A stretch of DNA of 64,000 bases from Nocardioides aquaticus (GCF_018459925.1 NZ_CP075371.1:682001-746000); one strand, 5' to 3'. Positions 15,623-23,983 are shown, numbered from the stretch's first letter. Numbers and translations: made by a program. The notes: generated from the letters alone by a model not told the origin.

Positions 15623-15688
15623 CGAGATGACGCTCGCGGACAGCCGAGATGACGCTTGCGGCGCGTCGAGATGACGGTCGCGGCGCGT
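15623..15688 (+). repeat. Copy A of the 3 x 22-bp gene-end repeat
   Basis: Three head-to-tail 22-bp units, each beginning CGAG-A/G-TGAC, start 3 bp after the glycosidase stop codon. Five copies of this 66-bp element are in the window, always three units in the same order and in the orientation of the gene they follow. Confidence 0.85.
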
Positions 15689-15702
15689 CGGGGGACGCAG
15701 AA

Positions 15703-15727
15703 GCCCCCGCCGGTGACCGACGGGGGC
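15703..15727. terminator. Hairpin terminator between glycosidase and hup
   Basis: GCCCCCG and CGGGGGC arms with a partly paired CCGGTGACCG loop lie between convergent genes. The same core (GCCCCCGCCGGTGACCG) recurs in the terminator at 19398-19428. Confidence 0.65.
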
Positions 15728-15773
15728 GTGCGTGCGCGCGGGGCGCGCAGGGGGTCCTACGAGGTGCGGTCGA

Positions 15774-16052
15774 TCAGCGACCGGCGACCTTGCGCTTGAG
15801 CTCGGCGCCGGCCTTGAAGGCGGGGGCCGTCGTGGCGGCGACCTGGATGGCCTCGCCGGTCTGGGGGTTGCGGCCGGTGCGGGCGTCACGGTCGCGGGTC
15901 TCGAAGGTGCCGAAGCCGGGGATGGTGACCTTGTCGCGGGCGACGAGGGCCTCGGTGATGGCCTCGAGGACGGCGGCGACGGCGCGGTCGGCGGTGGCCT
16001 TGTCGACGTCGGCGCGGGTGGCGACGTCCTCGACGAGCTGGCTCTTGTTCAT
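15774..16052 (-). CDS. hup: DNA-binding protein HU
   Basis: A 92-residue histone-like protein with the complete HU fold signature: MNKSQLVEDVA start, VTIPGFGTFETR, and the DNA-arm segment ARTGRNPQTGEAIQV followed by PAFKAGAELKRKV. It lacks the Lys/Ala-rich C-terminal tail found in mycobacterial HupB, so it is the short form. AAGGAG is well placed before ATG16052. It compacts the nucleoid and bends DNA as a dimer. TACGGT at 16090-16095 is a likely -10. Confidence 0.96.
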   Translation of the reverse strand: MNKSQLVEDVATRADVDKATADRAVAAVLEAITEALVARDKVTIPGFGTFETRDRDARTGRNPQTGEAIQVAATTAPAFKAGAELKRKVAGR

Positions 16053-16375
16053 GAAAACTCCTTGGTGTGGCGTGCGATCTCTTCTCGGCACCGTAGCGGC
16101 CCCGCGGCCCGGAACGCGCGCCCGGGCCCACCGCGGCGTGGTGCGGGGACCACCTGGAGCCGGCCCAGAGCCGGCCCGGAGCGCCCTGGACGGCGGCCGA
16201 TGCGGGCCCTGGTTGCAGCTTCGTGCAGTGCATCGACCTGCATCACAGGTTCGTGGCGCGGGGGTGCCGGGAGGGGCACAGTGACCGGTGACGGCCCCCC
16301 GGCCGTCAGCCCTCCTGTCTCGGGAGGTGCCCGCCACGTGGCCGTCCGCGGCCCGCCGGAAGGTGCTTGGAAACC
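16053..16375. promoter_or_regulatory. Divergent promoter region of hup and the S8 protease
   Basis: This 323-bp gap holds a probable hup -10 (TACGGT on the minus strand, 16090-16095), an AT-richer patch with TGCA repeats at about 16213-16255, and a leader hairpin GACGGCC-CCCC-GGCCGTC (16290-16307) upstream of the protease. No ORF or RNA gene is evident. Confidence 0.45.
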
Positions 16376-17593
16376 ATGAAGAAGACCACCCCGCTCGCTG
16401 CCCTGGTCGCGGCCCTCGCCGCCGCCGGCACCCTCGGCGCCGGCCCGGCCTCGGCCGCACCCGCCGCCCCGTCGGCCGCCGGACCCGCCGCGCCCGCCGC
16501 CGCCCCCGACCGCCCCGCTCCGTTGGTCACCTCCGATCGTGCCGTGGCCGGTCGGTACGTCGTCGTGCTCGACGAGGCCGCCGCCGGCCAGGCCCGCAGC
16601 GAGGCCCGCGCCGCCGTAGACGGGCAGCGCAGCGACGTCGAGCACGTCTACGGCACCCTCGGCGCCTACGCCGTCTCGCTGACCGACGCCCAGCTGGCCG
16701 AGGTCCGCCGGGACCCGCAGGTCGAGTTCGTCCAGGAGGACGCCCGCGTCAGCATCGCGGCGACCCAGAGCAACGCCACCGGCGGCCTGGACCGCATCGA
16801 CCAGCGCGCTCTGCCGCTCTCGCGCAGCTACACCTACAGCCGTACGGGCTCCGGGGTGCGCGCCTACATCATCGACACCGGCATCTACGCCGCGAACCGG
16901 GAGGTCAGCGGACGCGTCGCCGCCGGCGTCACCGCGATCAACGACGGGCGCGGCACCAGCGACTGCAACGGTCACGGCACGCACGTCGCCGGCACCGTGG
17001 GCGGCACGACGTACGGCGTGGCCAAGGCGGTCACGCTCGTCCCGGTCCGCGTGCTGGACTGCCGGGGCAGCGGCACCAGCTCCGGCGTCATCGCCGGGAT
17101 GGACTGGGTGGCCGCCAACGCGACCCGGCCCGCCGTGGCCAACATGAGCCTGGGCGGCGGGGCCGACGCCGCCACCGACACCGCGGTGGCCCGGATGGTC
17201 TCCGCCGGGATCACCACCGTCGTGGCCGCCGGCAACGAGAACGTGAACGCCTGCACCTCCTCGCCGGCACGGGCGGCCTCGGCGATCACCGTCGCGGCCA
17301 GCACGTTCGGCGACGCCCGGGCCTCGTTCTCGAACTACGGCTCCTGCGTCGACCTCTTCGCCCCGGGCCAGAGCATCACCTCGGCCTGGATCGGCGGCAC
17401 CACGGCGACCAACACCATCTCGGGCACCTCGATGGCCTCCCCGCACGTCGCCGGCGTCGCCGCCCTCTACCTCCAGGGCAACCCGTCAGCCTCGCCGTCG
17501 ACGGTGACGGGCGCGCTGGTCGGCAACGCCACGAGCAACGTGGTCAGCGGCGCCAACGGCTCGCCGAACCGGCTGCTGTTCTCCTCCTACTGA
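16376..17593 (+). CDS. Secreted subtilisin-like (S8, proteinase K-type) serine protease
   Basis: A 405-residue pre-pro-protease. Residues 1-28 are a Sec signal ending ASA; residues 60-125 form an I9 inhibitor-type prodomain (RYVVVLDE to PQVEFVQED); the mature domain follows. The triad is clear: D167 in IIDTGI, H200 in GHGTHVAG and S352 in [11 protein letters not shown], with the oxyanion region AAGNEN near residue 285. Four or more cysteines suggest disulfides, common in proteinase K relatives. ATG16376 starts a normal signal peptide. A strong terminator follows. Confidence 0.93.
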   Translation: MKKTTPLAALVAALAAAGTLGAGPASAAPAAPSAAGPAAPAAAPDRPAPLVTSDRAVAGRYVVVLDEAAAGQARSEARAAVDGQRSDVEHVYGTLGAYAVSLTDAQLAEVRRDPQVEFVQEDARVSIAATQSNATGGLDRIDQRALPLSRSYTYSRTGSGVRAYIIDTGIYAANREVSGRVAAGVTAINDGRGTSDCNGHGTHVAGTVGGTTYGVAKAVTLVPVRVLDCRGSGTSSGVIAGMDWVAANATRPAVANMSLGGGADAATDTAVARMVSAGITTVVAAGNENVNACTSSPARAASAITVAASTFGDARASFSNYGSCVDLFAPGQSITSAWIGGTTATNTISGTSMASPHVAGVAALYLQGNPSASPSTVTGALVGNATSNVVSGANGSPNRLLFSSY

Positions 17594-17620
17594 GCCGGCC
17601 GCCGGGCCGCCCCGGCCCGG

Positions 17621-17655
17621 TCCACGACGCCCCTGCCGTTCCTCGGCGGGGGCGT
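17621..17655 (+). terminator. Hairpin terminator of the S8 protease
   Basis: Fifteen-base arms (ACGACGCCCCTGCCG and its partner) pair with one mismatch around a TTCCT loop, 27 bp after the stop. Confidence 0.75.
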
Positions 17656-17681
17656 CGTGCCGTACGGCCCGGGCCCGGCGG

Positions 17682-17747
17682 GTGCGCCGGAACCGTCACC
17701 TCGAGGCGCCGCGAGCGTCATCTCGGCTGTCCGGAAGCGTCATCTCG
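17682..17747 (-). repeat. Copy B of the 3 x 22-bp gene-end repeat
   Basis: On the minus strand the first unit begins 1 bp after the TAG stop of the kinase gene; units 1-3 occupy 17726-17747, 17704-17725 and 17682-17703. Unit order and spacing equal copy A. Confidence 0.85.
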
Positions 17748-17748
17748 G

Positions 17749-19290
17749 CTACACGGCCTCGTCGTCGCCGATCACGAAGCCGTCGCCGGCGGGGTCGAGG
17801 TAGAGCCGGCGGGTCTCGGTCTGCGAGCCCCCGTCGGTCGTGTACGTGACCTGGACGTCGACCGTGGTGCCGTCGTCGGCCACGGTGGTGGAGCCGACCG
17901 AGACGTCGTCGATCGTGCGCCAGAAGCCCGCGTACGACTGGAAGGACGTCGACTGCCGGTAGCTCGGCGAGAGCTGGGCGTAGGCGGCCTCGAGGTTGTC
18001 CGGCAGCTGGGAGTAGTACGACGTGGCGAACGCCGCGGCGTCACCGGTCGACGCCGAGGGTGACTCCGACTCCGGTTCCGAGGGGGACGGGCTCGACGGC
18101 TCGGGCTCGGGGGGCGCGGAGGTCGTCGGCGGCGCCGACGTCTCCGGCTCCTGGGTCGGGGTCGGCTCCTCGGTCGGGGACGGCTCCTCGGTCGGCGTCT
18201 GCGCGGGGGTCGCCGACGGTGCCGGCGTGGGGTCCGTGGTGCCGGCGACGGGCTGCGCGTCGTCGCGGCCGACCTGCCACACCACCCCGCCCAGCAGCAG
18301 GACCAGCAGGACCGCGGCCGCCACCAGCCAGCCGCCCCGCCGACGGCGGCGGTCATCGGTCGCCGGCCCTGTCGCCGGCCCTGTCGCCGACCCGGTCGCC
18401 GGCCCCGAGGGCGGCACCGGCGGCGGCACGGGAGGCACGGGGTGTCCGGCCGCGTCGTCCGGCTCCGGCGGGGCAGCCGGTGCTGCCTCGCCACGGTGCA
18501 CCGCCTGCAGGGACGCGACCACCATCCCCATCGAGGGTCGCGCGCCGGGGTCGTGGTCCATCATCCGCGTGACGTGGTCGGTGAGCGGGCCGCCGTGCGC
18601 GGGCACGGGCGTGGGCTCGGAGACGATCGCGTTCAGCACCGCGAGCGCGTTGTCGCGGTCGGCGTACGGCCCGACGCCCTCGACGGCCGTCCACAGCGTG
18701 GCCCCGAGCGCCCACACGTCGGAGGCCGTGCCGCCGCTCTCGCCGCGGGCGGCCTCGGGGGACAGGTACGACGGGGTGCCGGTGACCAGGCCGGTCCGGG
18801 TGAGCTCGACGTCGCCGTGGGTGCGCGAGATGCCGAAGTCGGTGATCTTGACGTGGTCGTCCTCGGTGATCAGCAGGTTGCTCGGCTTCACGTCGCGGTG
18901 CACCGTGCCGCGGGCGTGGGCCGCGGCCAGGCCCTCGGCGGCCTGCGCCCCGAGCCCGGCCACCCGGACGGGGTCCAGCGGCCCCTCCTCGGCGACGATC
19001 TCGGCGAGGGTGCGCGAGGGGACGTACTCCATCACCAGCCAGTTGCCGGTCTCGTCCTCCACGGCGTCGTAGATCGCGACGACGTGCGGGTGGTTCAGGG
19101 CCGCCGACGAGCGGGCCTCGCGCAGCGCCCGGGCCACGTCGAAGGTCGTCTCGCCCGGCAGCGCCCCGATCTGCTTGACCGCCACCTGGCGCCCCAGCAC
19201 CTCGTCGCGGCAGAGCCACACGGTGCCCATCCCGCCCCGGCCGACCGCGCGGTCGACCAGGTAGCGGCCGGCGATGGTCCTGGGTGGCAT
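17749..19290 (-). CDS. Membrane-anchored Ser/Thr protein kinase (PknB type)
   Basis: A 513-residue Hanks-type kinase. The kinase domain (about 5-270) has GRGGMGTVW, catalytic K39 in VAVKQI, HRDVKPSN with D133, the DFG at 151 and the activation loop TGTPSYLSPE. A Pro-rich linker leads to an Arg run and one transmembrane helix (WLVAAAVLLVLLLGGVVW), then a Thr/Pro/Glu-rich spacer and an external domain of about 110 residues resembling a small NTF2-like fold. PASTA repeats are absent, so peptidoglycan sensing is not indicated. GGAGGAG precedes ATG19290. Confidence 0.92.
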   Translation of the reverse strand: MPPRTIAGRYLVDRAVGRGGMGTVWLCRDEVLGRQVAVKQIGALPGETTFDVARALREARSSAALNHPHVVAIYDAVEDETGNWLVMEYVPSRTLAEIVAEEGPLDPVRVAGLGAQAAEGLAAAHARGTVHRDVKPSNLLITEDDHVKITDFGISRTHGDVELTRTGLVTGTPSYLSPEAARGESGGTASDVWALGATLWTAVEGVGPYADRDNALAVLNAIVSEPTPVPAHGGPLTDHVTRMMDHDPGARPSMGMVVASLQAVHRGEAAPAAPPEPDDAAGHPVPPVPPPVPPSGPATGSATGPATGPATDDRRRRRGGWLVAAAVLLVLLLGGVVWQVGRDDAQPVAGTTDPTPAPSATPAQTPTEEPSPTEEPTPTQEPETSAPPTTSAPPEPEPSSPSPSEPESESPSASTGDAAAFATSYYSQLPDNLEAAYAQLSPSYRQSTSFQSYAGFWRTIDDVSVGSTTVADDGTTVDVQVTYTTDGGSQTETRRLYLDPAGDGFVIGDDEAV

Positions 19291-19397
19291 GCGCTCCTCC
19301 GTACGTCCTGGTGCCCGGGCGGGCAGGATCCGGCAGCCCGGGGTGGTCGGCCCATCATGACCCGACGACCCCCGGGTGGCTCCACCCGTCGACGCAG

Positions 19398-19428
19398 AAC
19401 GCCCCCGCCGGTGACCGGCGGGGGCGTT
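19398..19428 (-). terminator. Hairpin terminator of tRNA-Phe
   Basis: A perfect 14-bp stem with a 3-nt loop (AACGCCCCCGCCGG-TGA-complement) lies 30 bp past the 3' end of the minus-strand tRNA-Phe. Confidence 0.7.
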
Positions 19429-19457
19429 CGTCCAGGTCGGGACCTGGTGCTGCTCGT

Positions 19458-19530
19458 GGGCAGGGGCGGGGTCGAACCGCCGACCTTCCACTTTTCAGGC
19501 GGACGCTCGTACCGACTGAGCTACCTGCCC
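19458..19530 (-). tRNA. tRNA-Phe (GAA)
   Basis: Folds as a 73-nt cloverleaf: 7-bp acceptor GGGCAGG/CCTGCCC, D arm GCTC/GAGC, anticodon loop CTGAAAA giving GAA, and T arm GGCGG-TTCGACC-CCGCC. CCA is not encoded. Confidence 0.95.
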
Positions 19531-19605
19531 GAGCGACGGTCACCTTACCGGAGCCCGGGTCCCGGCCCGCAACCGGACGGCGTGGTCCTAGGATGTGGCC
19601 GCCTG

Positions 19606-19678
19606 GCCCCCATCGTCTAGCGGCCCAGGACCCCGCCCTTTCACGGCGGTAGCACGGGTTCGAATCCCGTTGGGGGTG
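19606..19678 (+). tRNA. tRNA-Glu (TTC)
   Basis: A 73-nt cloverleaf with acceptor GCCCCCA/TGGGGGT (G-U at position 1), anticodon stem CCGCC/GGCGG, loop CTTTCAC giving TTC, and T loop TTCGAAT. TAGGAT at 19589-19594 is a probable -10. Confidence 0.95.
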
Positions 19679-19680
19679 CC

Positions 19681-19758
19681 GAGTCCGAGCCCGGGTCCGA
19701 GCCCGGGCGGGGCCTGAGTCGGGCCCGAGTTGGGCCTGAGTTGGGCGGCGCAGCCGCC
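19681..19758 (+). repeat. Degenerate 11-12 bp tandem repeats and hairpin between tRNA-Glu and tRNA-Asp
   Basis: Two copies of a CCGAGCCCGGG unit are followed by three 11-bp copies of GGGCCTGAGTT type (19710-19742) and then a GGCGGC-GCA-GCCGCC hairpin (19744-19758) that could terminate the tRNA-Glu transcript. Confidence 0.55.
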
Positions 19759-19822
19759 GTGGGTTAGAGTCCTACCGCTTCGTCCGCGAGGCCCGATCCG
19801 GGCTGCGCGGAAGAGCGAACTA

Positions 19823-19896
19823 GGCCCCGTAGCGCAGTTGGTTAGCGCGCCGCCCTGTCACGGCGGAGGCCGCGGGTTCGAGTCCCGTCGGGGTCG
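19823..19896 (+). tRNA. tRNA-Asp (GTC)
   Basis: A 74-nt cloverleaf: acceptor GGCCCCG/CGGGGTC, D arm GCGC/GCGC, anticodon loop CTGTCAC giving GTC, and T arm GCGGG-TTCGAGT-CCCGT (one G-U). CCA is not encoded. Confidence 0.95.
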
Positions 19897-19902
19897 CAGG
19901 AT

Positions 19903-19931
19903 GACGCCCCGGACCACTGGTCCGGGGCGTC
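19903..19931 (+). terminator. Hairpin terminator of tRNA-Asp
   Basis: A perfect 13-bp stem (GACGCCCCGGACC and complement) with an ACT loop starts 6 bp after the tRNA. Confidence 0.75.
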
Positions 19932-20019
19932 GCTGCGTTCCGGGGGCGTCGCGTGCTGTCGTGGGTGGAGTCGTGACGAGCCCTGCCGGCGCGTTTCGGG
20001 CGTCGGGGAGGATGACCGC

Positions 20020-20376
20020 GTGCCTCTCGACATCAGCCCCGAGGAGTTCGAGCGCCTGGTCGACGCCGCGCTCGACGAGATCCCCGACGCGCTCGCGGAG
20101 CGGGTCAGCAACGTCGTGGTGCTGGTCGAGGACGAACCGCCGGCCGACCAGCCGCGCGACATCCTCGGGCTCTACGACGGCGTCGCCCTGACCGAGCAGG
20201 AGGGCGGCAACCTGGCCCGCCTGCCGGACCGGATCTTCGTCTTCCGGCTCCCGCTGCTGGCCTACTGCTCGACGCCCGAGGAGCTCGTCGAGGAGGTACG
20301 GATCACCGTCGTGCACGAGATCGCCCACCACTTCGGCATCGACGACGACCGGCTGCACGACCTCGGCTACGCCTAG
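20020..20376 (+). CDS. Zincin-like metallopeptidase family protein
   Basis: A 118-residue protein with the zincin motif HEIAHHFGID at about residues 99-108, where the two histidines and the glutamate would bind and activate zinc. This short form belongs to the actinobacterial/proteobacterial metallopeptidase family formerly DUF1025. The acidic N-terminus (ISPEEFERLVDAALDEIPDAL) is typical of it. The GTG start follows GGGGAGG. Its physiological substrate is unknown. It is convergent with crcB. Confidence 0.88.
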   Translation: MPLDISPEEFERLVDAALDEIPDALAERVSNVVVLVEDEPPADQPRDILGLYDGVALTEQEGGNLARLPDRIFVFRLPLLAYCSTPEELVEEVRITVVHEIAHHFGIDDDRLHDLGYA

Positions 20377-20382
20377 GCCACC

Positions 20383-20721
20383 TCAGCCCGCGACGAGCGC
20401 GAACGCGACCGTGCAGCCGAGCAGGCTGAGCATGAGGGTCCCCACGGCGTAGGCCGCGCCCCGCGCCCCGCCGGTCCGCCGGGTCTGCACCACGAAGCTC
20501 GACCAGGTGGTCAGGCCGCCGCAGAAGCCGGTCGCCAGGAGGGCGTACGCGCTGCCGTCCAGGGCCAGTGCCGCGAAGGCGCCGAGCAGCGTCGAGCCGA
20601 CCACGTTGACCAGCAGCGTCCCCCACGGCAGCGCCCGGTCGAGGTGGTGCGCGGCCACGAACCGCAGCGGCGCCCCGACAGCACCGCCGAGCGCCACCAG
20701 CAGCAGGTCCACCGGGCTCAC
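20383..20721 (-). CDS. crcB: Fluoride channel/exporter CrcB, subunit 1
   Basis: A 112-residue, four-helix membrane protein of the CrcB/Fluc family, which relieves fluoride toxicity. Conserved elements seen are GGAVGAPLRF, the pore-asparagine segment LVNVVGSTLLG, and GFCGGLTTWSSF with the polar track. Many actinobacteria encode two adjacent crcB genes that form a heterodimeric channel, as here. Its GTG overlaps the partner's stop by 4 bp. Confidence 0.93.
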   Translation of the reverse strand: MSPVDLLLVALGGAVGAPLRFVAAHHLDRALPWGTLLVNVVGSTLLGAFAALALDGSAYALLATGFCGGLTTWSSFVVQTRRTGGARGAAYAVGTLMLSLLGCTVAFALVAG

Positions 20722-21134
20722 TCGTCGCCCTCCTCGTCGGCGAGGTCCTGCTCGGGCCCGGTCCCCACCGCGGCGGACACGGCCACCACGGCCAGCAGGC
20801 CGACGGTCAGGGAGCTCCCGACGTACGCCGCCGCGGTCACCGTCTCCTCGGCGGCCAGCAGCGCCCGGGTCTGGTCCGAGACGGCCGACAGCGTCGTGAA
20901 CCCCCCGAGCAGGCCGGGCCCGAGGCCCGCGGCCAGGACGGACGACCGGCGGACGGCACCGAGCGCCGGGAGGGCGGCCAGCGCGACGGCCCCGACGAGG
21001 TTGACCACGAAGATCACCCACGGGAAGTCCGTGGGGCCGGCCGGGACGACCTCGCCCACGACCGCGCGCAGCACGCACCCGAGCGCGCCGCCGACGGCGA
21101 CGGCCGCGACCGCCGCCGGAGCCGGTCCCCTCAC
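20718..21134 (-). CDS. crcB: Fluoride channel/exporter CrcB, subunit 2
   Basis: A 138-residue CrcB paralogue with GGALGCVLR, FVVNLVGAVALA and GLLGGFTTLSAVS, four predicted helices and an acidic C-terminal tail (DLADEEGDE). Start is GTG21134, overlapping the preceding ATPase gene by 4 bp. Longer in-frame readings upstream would overlap that gene extensively and are rejected. Together with the next gene it should form the double-barrelled channel. No fluoride riboswitch is evident upstream. Confidence 0.9.
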   Translation of the reverse strand: MRGPAPAAVAAVAVGGALGCVLRAVVGEVVPAGPTDFPWVIFVVNLVGAVALAALPALGAVRRSSVLAAGLGPGLLGGFTTLSAVSDQTRALLAAEETVTAAAYVGSSLTVGLLAVVAVSAAVGTGPEQDLADEEGDE

Positions 21135-22162
21135 CGGACGGTCGTCCGGGGGCGCTCGTCGTCCCCGTCCCCGTCCCCGGGCGCCCCGTCCCCGGGCGCC
21201 CCGTCCCCGGGTTCCTCGTCCCAGCGCCGGGGCGCCGCTCCGGCCCCCTGCGCCTCGAGCTCCTCGAGGAACCACCGCTGGAACCGTCGCTGCTCGTGGT
21301 CGCGGGCCAGGGCGAGCAGCCGCTCCTCGCGGCAGAACACGTCGGCGGCCTCGAGCAGCTCGGCCAGCCGGCCGAGCTCCGCGGCGCCCTCGCGGGTCAG
21401 GTCCACGCGCAGGTCGACCGCGGTGTGGCCCTCGGCGTGGTCGTGCACGGCCGCGTCGGCGGCGTCGGCGATGTCGGCGACGGCGAGCAGGAGCCCGTCG
21501 TACGCCGGGGCGTCCAGCGCCGTGAACAGCTCGGACAGGTCGCGGGCCAGCGGGTAGGTCGTGGCGTGCGCCAGCGCGAGCAGCCGCACCTCGCGCCGCA
21601 GCTCGCGGTAGTGCCGGACGAAGGCGACGTGCAGGCGCAGCGGGACGCCGGGGAGCACGAAGGTGCGCACGCCCGCGCGGTCCAGGGCGCGGCGCCGCGC
21701 GGCCTGCCCGGTCAGGCCGGTGACCACGCCCTCGGTGGCGACGTCCTCGACGTCCTCGGCCGGCTCGAACCAGACGACCTTGCCGTCGTCGTCGATGTCG
21801 GCACCCCAGGCCCGCGAGACGCGCGCCACGATGCCCAGGCCGCGCCCGAAGGTCAGCAGCGCGTCGTCGTCGAGGTGGTCGCCGAGCAGGGTGGCCTCGG
21901 TGCCCGAGCCGATCCGGGGCGCGTCGGTGGAGGCGTCGCGCACCTCCACGCGCGGGTGGGCGGCGGTGCCGGCGACCCCCACCTGGATCGGGGCGGACCC
22001 GTGCAGCAGCGCGTTGCTCACCAGCTCCGAGACGCCCACCTCGGCGCACTCGGCCAGCTCTGGCCGGCCGAGGTCCCGGCAGCGGCCGACCACCCACCGG
22101 CGTGCGTCCTGAACGCTCCGTGGCCCGGGGGCCAGGGCGATCTGAGGCGGGGTCGACGTCAC
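21131..22162 (-). CDS. RsbW-like ATP-binding regulatory protein
   Basis: A 343-residue soluble protein. Residues 15-130 show the HATPase_c fold of anti-sigma factor kinases: EVGVSELVSNALLHG (N box), a VEVRDAS segment and GRGLGIVARVSRAWG (G2 box). The following 160 residues are helical and not recognised. The C-terminus carries a PGDGA tandem repeat encoded by 15-bp repeats and ends in acidic residues. The GTG follows GGAGGG. The order ATPase-crcB-crcB with 4-bp overlaps suggests one operon; the link to fluoride stress is unexplained. Confidence 0.75.
   Translation of the reverse strand: MTSTPPQIALAPGPRSVQDARRWVVGRCRDLGRPELAECAEVGVSELVSNALLHGSAPIQVGVAGTAAHPRVEVRDASTDAPRIGSGTEATLLGDHLDDDALLTFGRGLGIVARVSRAWGADIDDDGKVVWFEPAEDVEDVATEGVVTGLTGQAARRRALDRAGVRTFVLPGVPLRLHVAFVRHYRELRREVRLLALAHATTYPLARDLSELFTALDAPAYDGLLLAVADIADAADAAVHDHAEGHTAVDLRVDLTREGAAELGRLAELLEAADVFCREERLLALARDHEQRRFQRWFLEELEAQGAGAAPRRWDEEPGDGAPGDGAPGDGDGDDERPRTTVR
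21164..21216. repeat. 15-bp tandem repeat in the ATPase gene
   Basis: CCCCGGGCGCCCCGT-type units repeat in tandem and encode Pro-Gly-Asp-Gly-Ala near the C-terminus, a likely disordered tail whose length could vary between strains. Confidence 0.65.
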
Positions 22163-22416
22163 GAGGGTCCCTCCGAGAGTGGTGGCCGTCGGGGACAGTG
22201 TGGACGCTTTACCCGCAGGGGTGGCGTGTCAAGCCACCCCGGCGGGCTTCCGCGTGTCGCCCGGCGACCTGTTCGATCCGGACGCGAGCCGCTGACCTGC
22301 GACGACGCGGCCCCACGTCGAGCAGGGGCGCGTGTGACCGATGAGACGACGCGACGACTGGCACCACCCCGGTCGGCGCGAGACGATGGGGGTGCACCCG
22401 AGGAGACGGAGCACCC
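22163..22416. promoter_or_regulatory. Divergent region of the ATPase operon and ndh
   Basis: This 254-bp gap contains a perfect 8-bp hairpin GGGGTGGC-N7-GCCACCCC (22218-22240), close to the ATPase side, and a GCCGCTGACCTGCGACGA stretch near 22285. The latter is similar to sequences inside the inverted-repeat segments at 6.5 and 57.7 kb. No ORF is convincing. Confidence 0.35.
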
Positions 22417-23976
22417 ATGAGCTCGACCCAGGACGGACACGACGTGACGCAGCCCCACCACGAGAACCTTCAGCTGGTCGACCACGGCAACGCGGGCGAC
22501 GCGAGCGGGGGCGAGGGACAGCGGCACCGGGTCGTCGTCATCGGTTCCGGCTTCGGCGGCCTCTTCGGGACCAAGGCCCTCAAGGGCAGCGACGTCGACA
22601 TCACGATGATCGCCAAGACCACCCACCACCTCTTCCAGCCGCTGCTCTACCAGGTGGCGACCGGGATCCTCTCCGAGGGCGAGATCGCGCCGCCCACCCG
22701 CGAGGTGCTCAGCCGGCAGAAGAACGCCCGCGTCCTGCTCGGCGAGGTGACCGACGTCGACCTCGACGCGCGCACCGTCACCCACCACGTCCTGGGACGC
22801 CAGACCGTCACCCACTACGACTCGCTGCTGGTCGCCGCCGGCGCCGGGCAGTCGTACTTCGGCAACGACCACTTCGCCGAGTTCGCCCCCGGGATGAAGA
22901 GCATCGACGACGCCCTCGAGCTGCGCGGACGCATCTTCGGCGCCTTCGAGATGGCCGAGGTCGGCGCCGCCAAGGGTGAGGACGTCGACCACATGCTGAC
23001 CTTCGTGGTCGTCGGGGCCGGTCCGACCGGTGTCGAGATGGCCGGCCAGATCGCCGAGCTGGCCCACCGCACGCTGCGCCGCGACTTCCGCTCGATCAAC
23101 ACCCGCTCCGCACGCGTCGTGCTGGTCGACGCCGCCCCGCAGGTGCTGCCTCCCTTCGGCGCCAAGCTGGGGGAGAAGTCGAAGAAGGAGCTCGAGAAGC
23201 TCGGCGTCGAGGTCAAGCTCGGCGCGATGGTCACCGACGTCGACGAGCGCGGCCTGGTCACCCAGTACAAGGACGGCCACACCGAGCGGATCAACTCGAT
23301 CACCAAGATCTGGGCCGCCGGCGTGCAGGCCAGCCCGCTGGGCAAGCAGCTGGCCGAGCAGACCGGCGCCCCGGTCGACCGGGCCGGGCGGATCGGGGTC
23401 AACCCCGACCTGACCCTCCCGGGCTACCCCGAGGTGTTCGTCGTCGGCGACATGATCTCCCTCGACAACCTCCCGGGCGTCGCGCAGGTCGCCATCCAGG
23501 GGGCGAAGTACGCCGCCAAGGAGATCGGCCACCGCCTCGACAACAAGCCGGCCCAGAAGCCGTTCAAGTACTTCGACAAGGGCTCGATGGCGATCATCAG
23601 CCGCTTCCGCGCCGTGGCGCTGGTGGGCAACGTGCGCCTGACCGGCTTCATCGCCTGGCTGATGTGGCTCGCGGTCCACCTCGTCTACATCACCGGCTTC
23701 AAGAACCGGATCACCGCGGTGCTGCACTGGTTTGTCTCGTTCCTGGGACGCGGGCGCGCCGAGCGCACCTCGACCGAGCAGCAGATCTTCGGACGCAACG
23801 CATTGGCCAGGTTCGACCGCGGCGCCGTCGACCTGGTCTCCGAGCCCGGCGCCTATGAGGCGGCCCAGGTGATGCTCGAGGCCACCCGCCGCGCCGAGCT
23901 CGAGGCCGCGGCCGCCGAGAACGTCCGGCTCACCGACGCCGGCGAGCGCGGCGTACGCATGGAGGAGCGGGTCTGA
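22417..23976 (+). CDS. ndh: Type II NADH dehydrogenase (NAD(P)/FAD-dependent oxidoreductase)
   Basis: A 519-residue flavoprotein of the NDH-2 family, which passes electrons from NADH to quinone without pumping protons. Two Rossmann motifs are present: FAD-binding VVVIGSGFGGLFG at about residues 39-51 and NAD-binding TFVVVGAGPTGVEMAG. The flavin-end motif VFVVGDMISL follows. Near the C-terminus the helix GFIAWLMWLAVHLVYI is the membrane-docking region. The polar 35-residue N-terminal extension is unusual but fits the ATG with AGGAG 12 nt upstream. Confidence 0.92.
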   Translation: MSSTQDGHDVTQPHHENLQLVDHGNAGDASGGEGQRHRVVVIGSGFGGLFGTKALKGSDVDITMIAKTTHHLFQPLLYQVATGILSEGEIAPPTREVLSRQKNARVLLGEVTDVDLDARTVTHHVLGRQTVTHYDSLLVAAGAGQSYFGNDHFAEFAPGMKSIDDALELRGRIFGAFEMAEVGAAKGEDVDHMLTFVVVGAGPTGVEMAGQIAELAHRTLRRDFRSINTRSARVVLVDAAPQVLPPFGAKLGEKSKKELEKLGVEVKLGAMVTDVDERGLVTQYKDGHTERINSITKIWAAGVQASPLGKQLAEQTGAPVDRAGRIGVNPDLTLPGYPEVFVVGDMISLDNLPGVAQVAIQGAKYAAKEIGHRLDNKPAQKPFKYFDKGSMAIISRFRAVALVGNVRLTGFIAWLMWLAVHLVYITGFKNRITAVLHWFVSFLGRGRAERTSTEQQIFGRNALARFDRGAVDLVSEPGAYEAAQVMLEATRRAELEAAAAENVRLTDAGERGVRMEERV

Positions 23977-23983
23977 CCCGCCC

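Noticed and set aside
15623..15688. CRISPR-like array
   Set aside because: The 22-bp units are head-to-tail without spacers, only three per site, and no cas genes are near.
22163..22416. Fluoride riboswitch upstream of the crcB operon
   Set aside because: The hairpin there does not show the fluoride-aptamer pattern; no support beyond its position.
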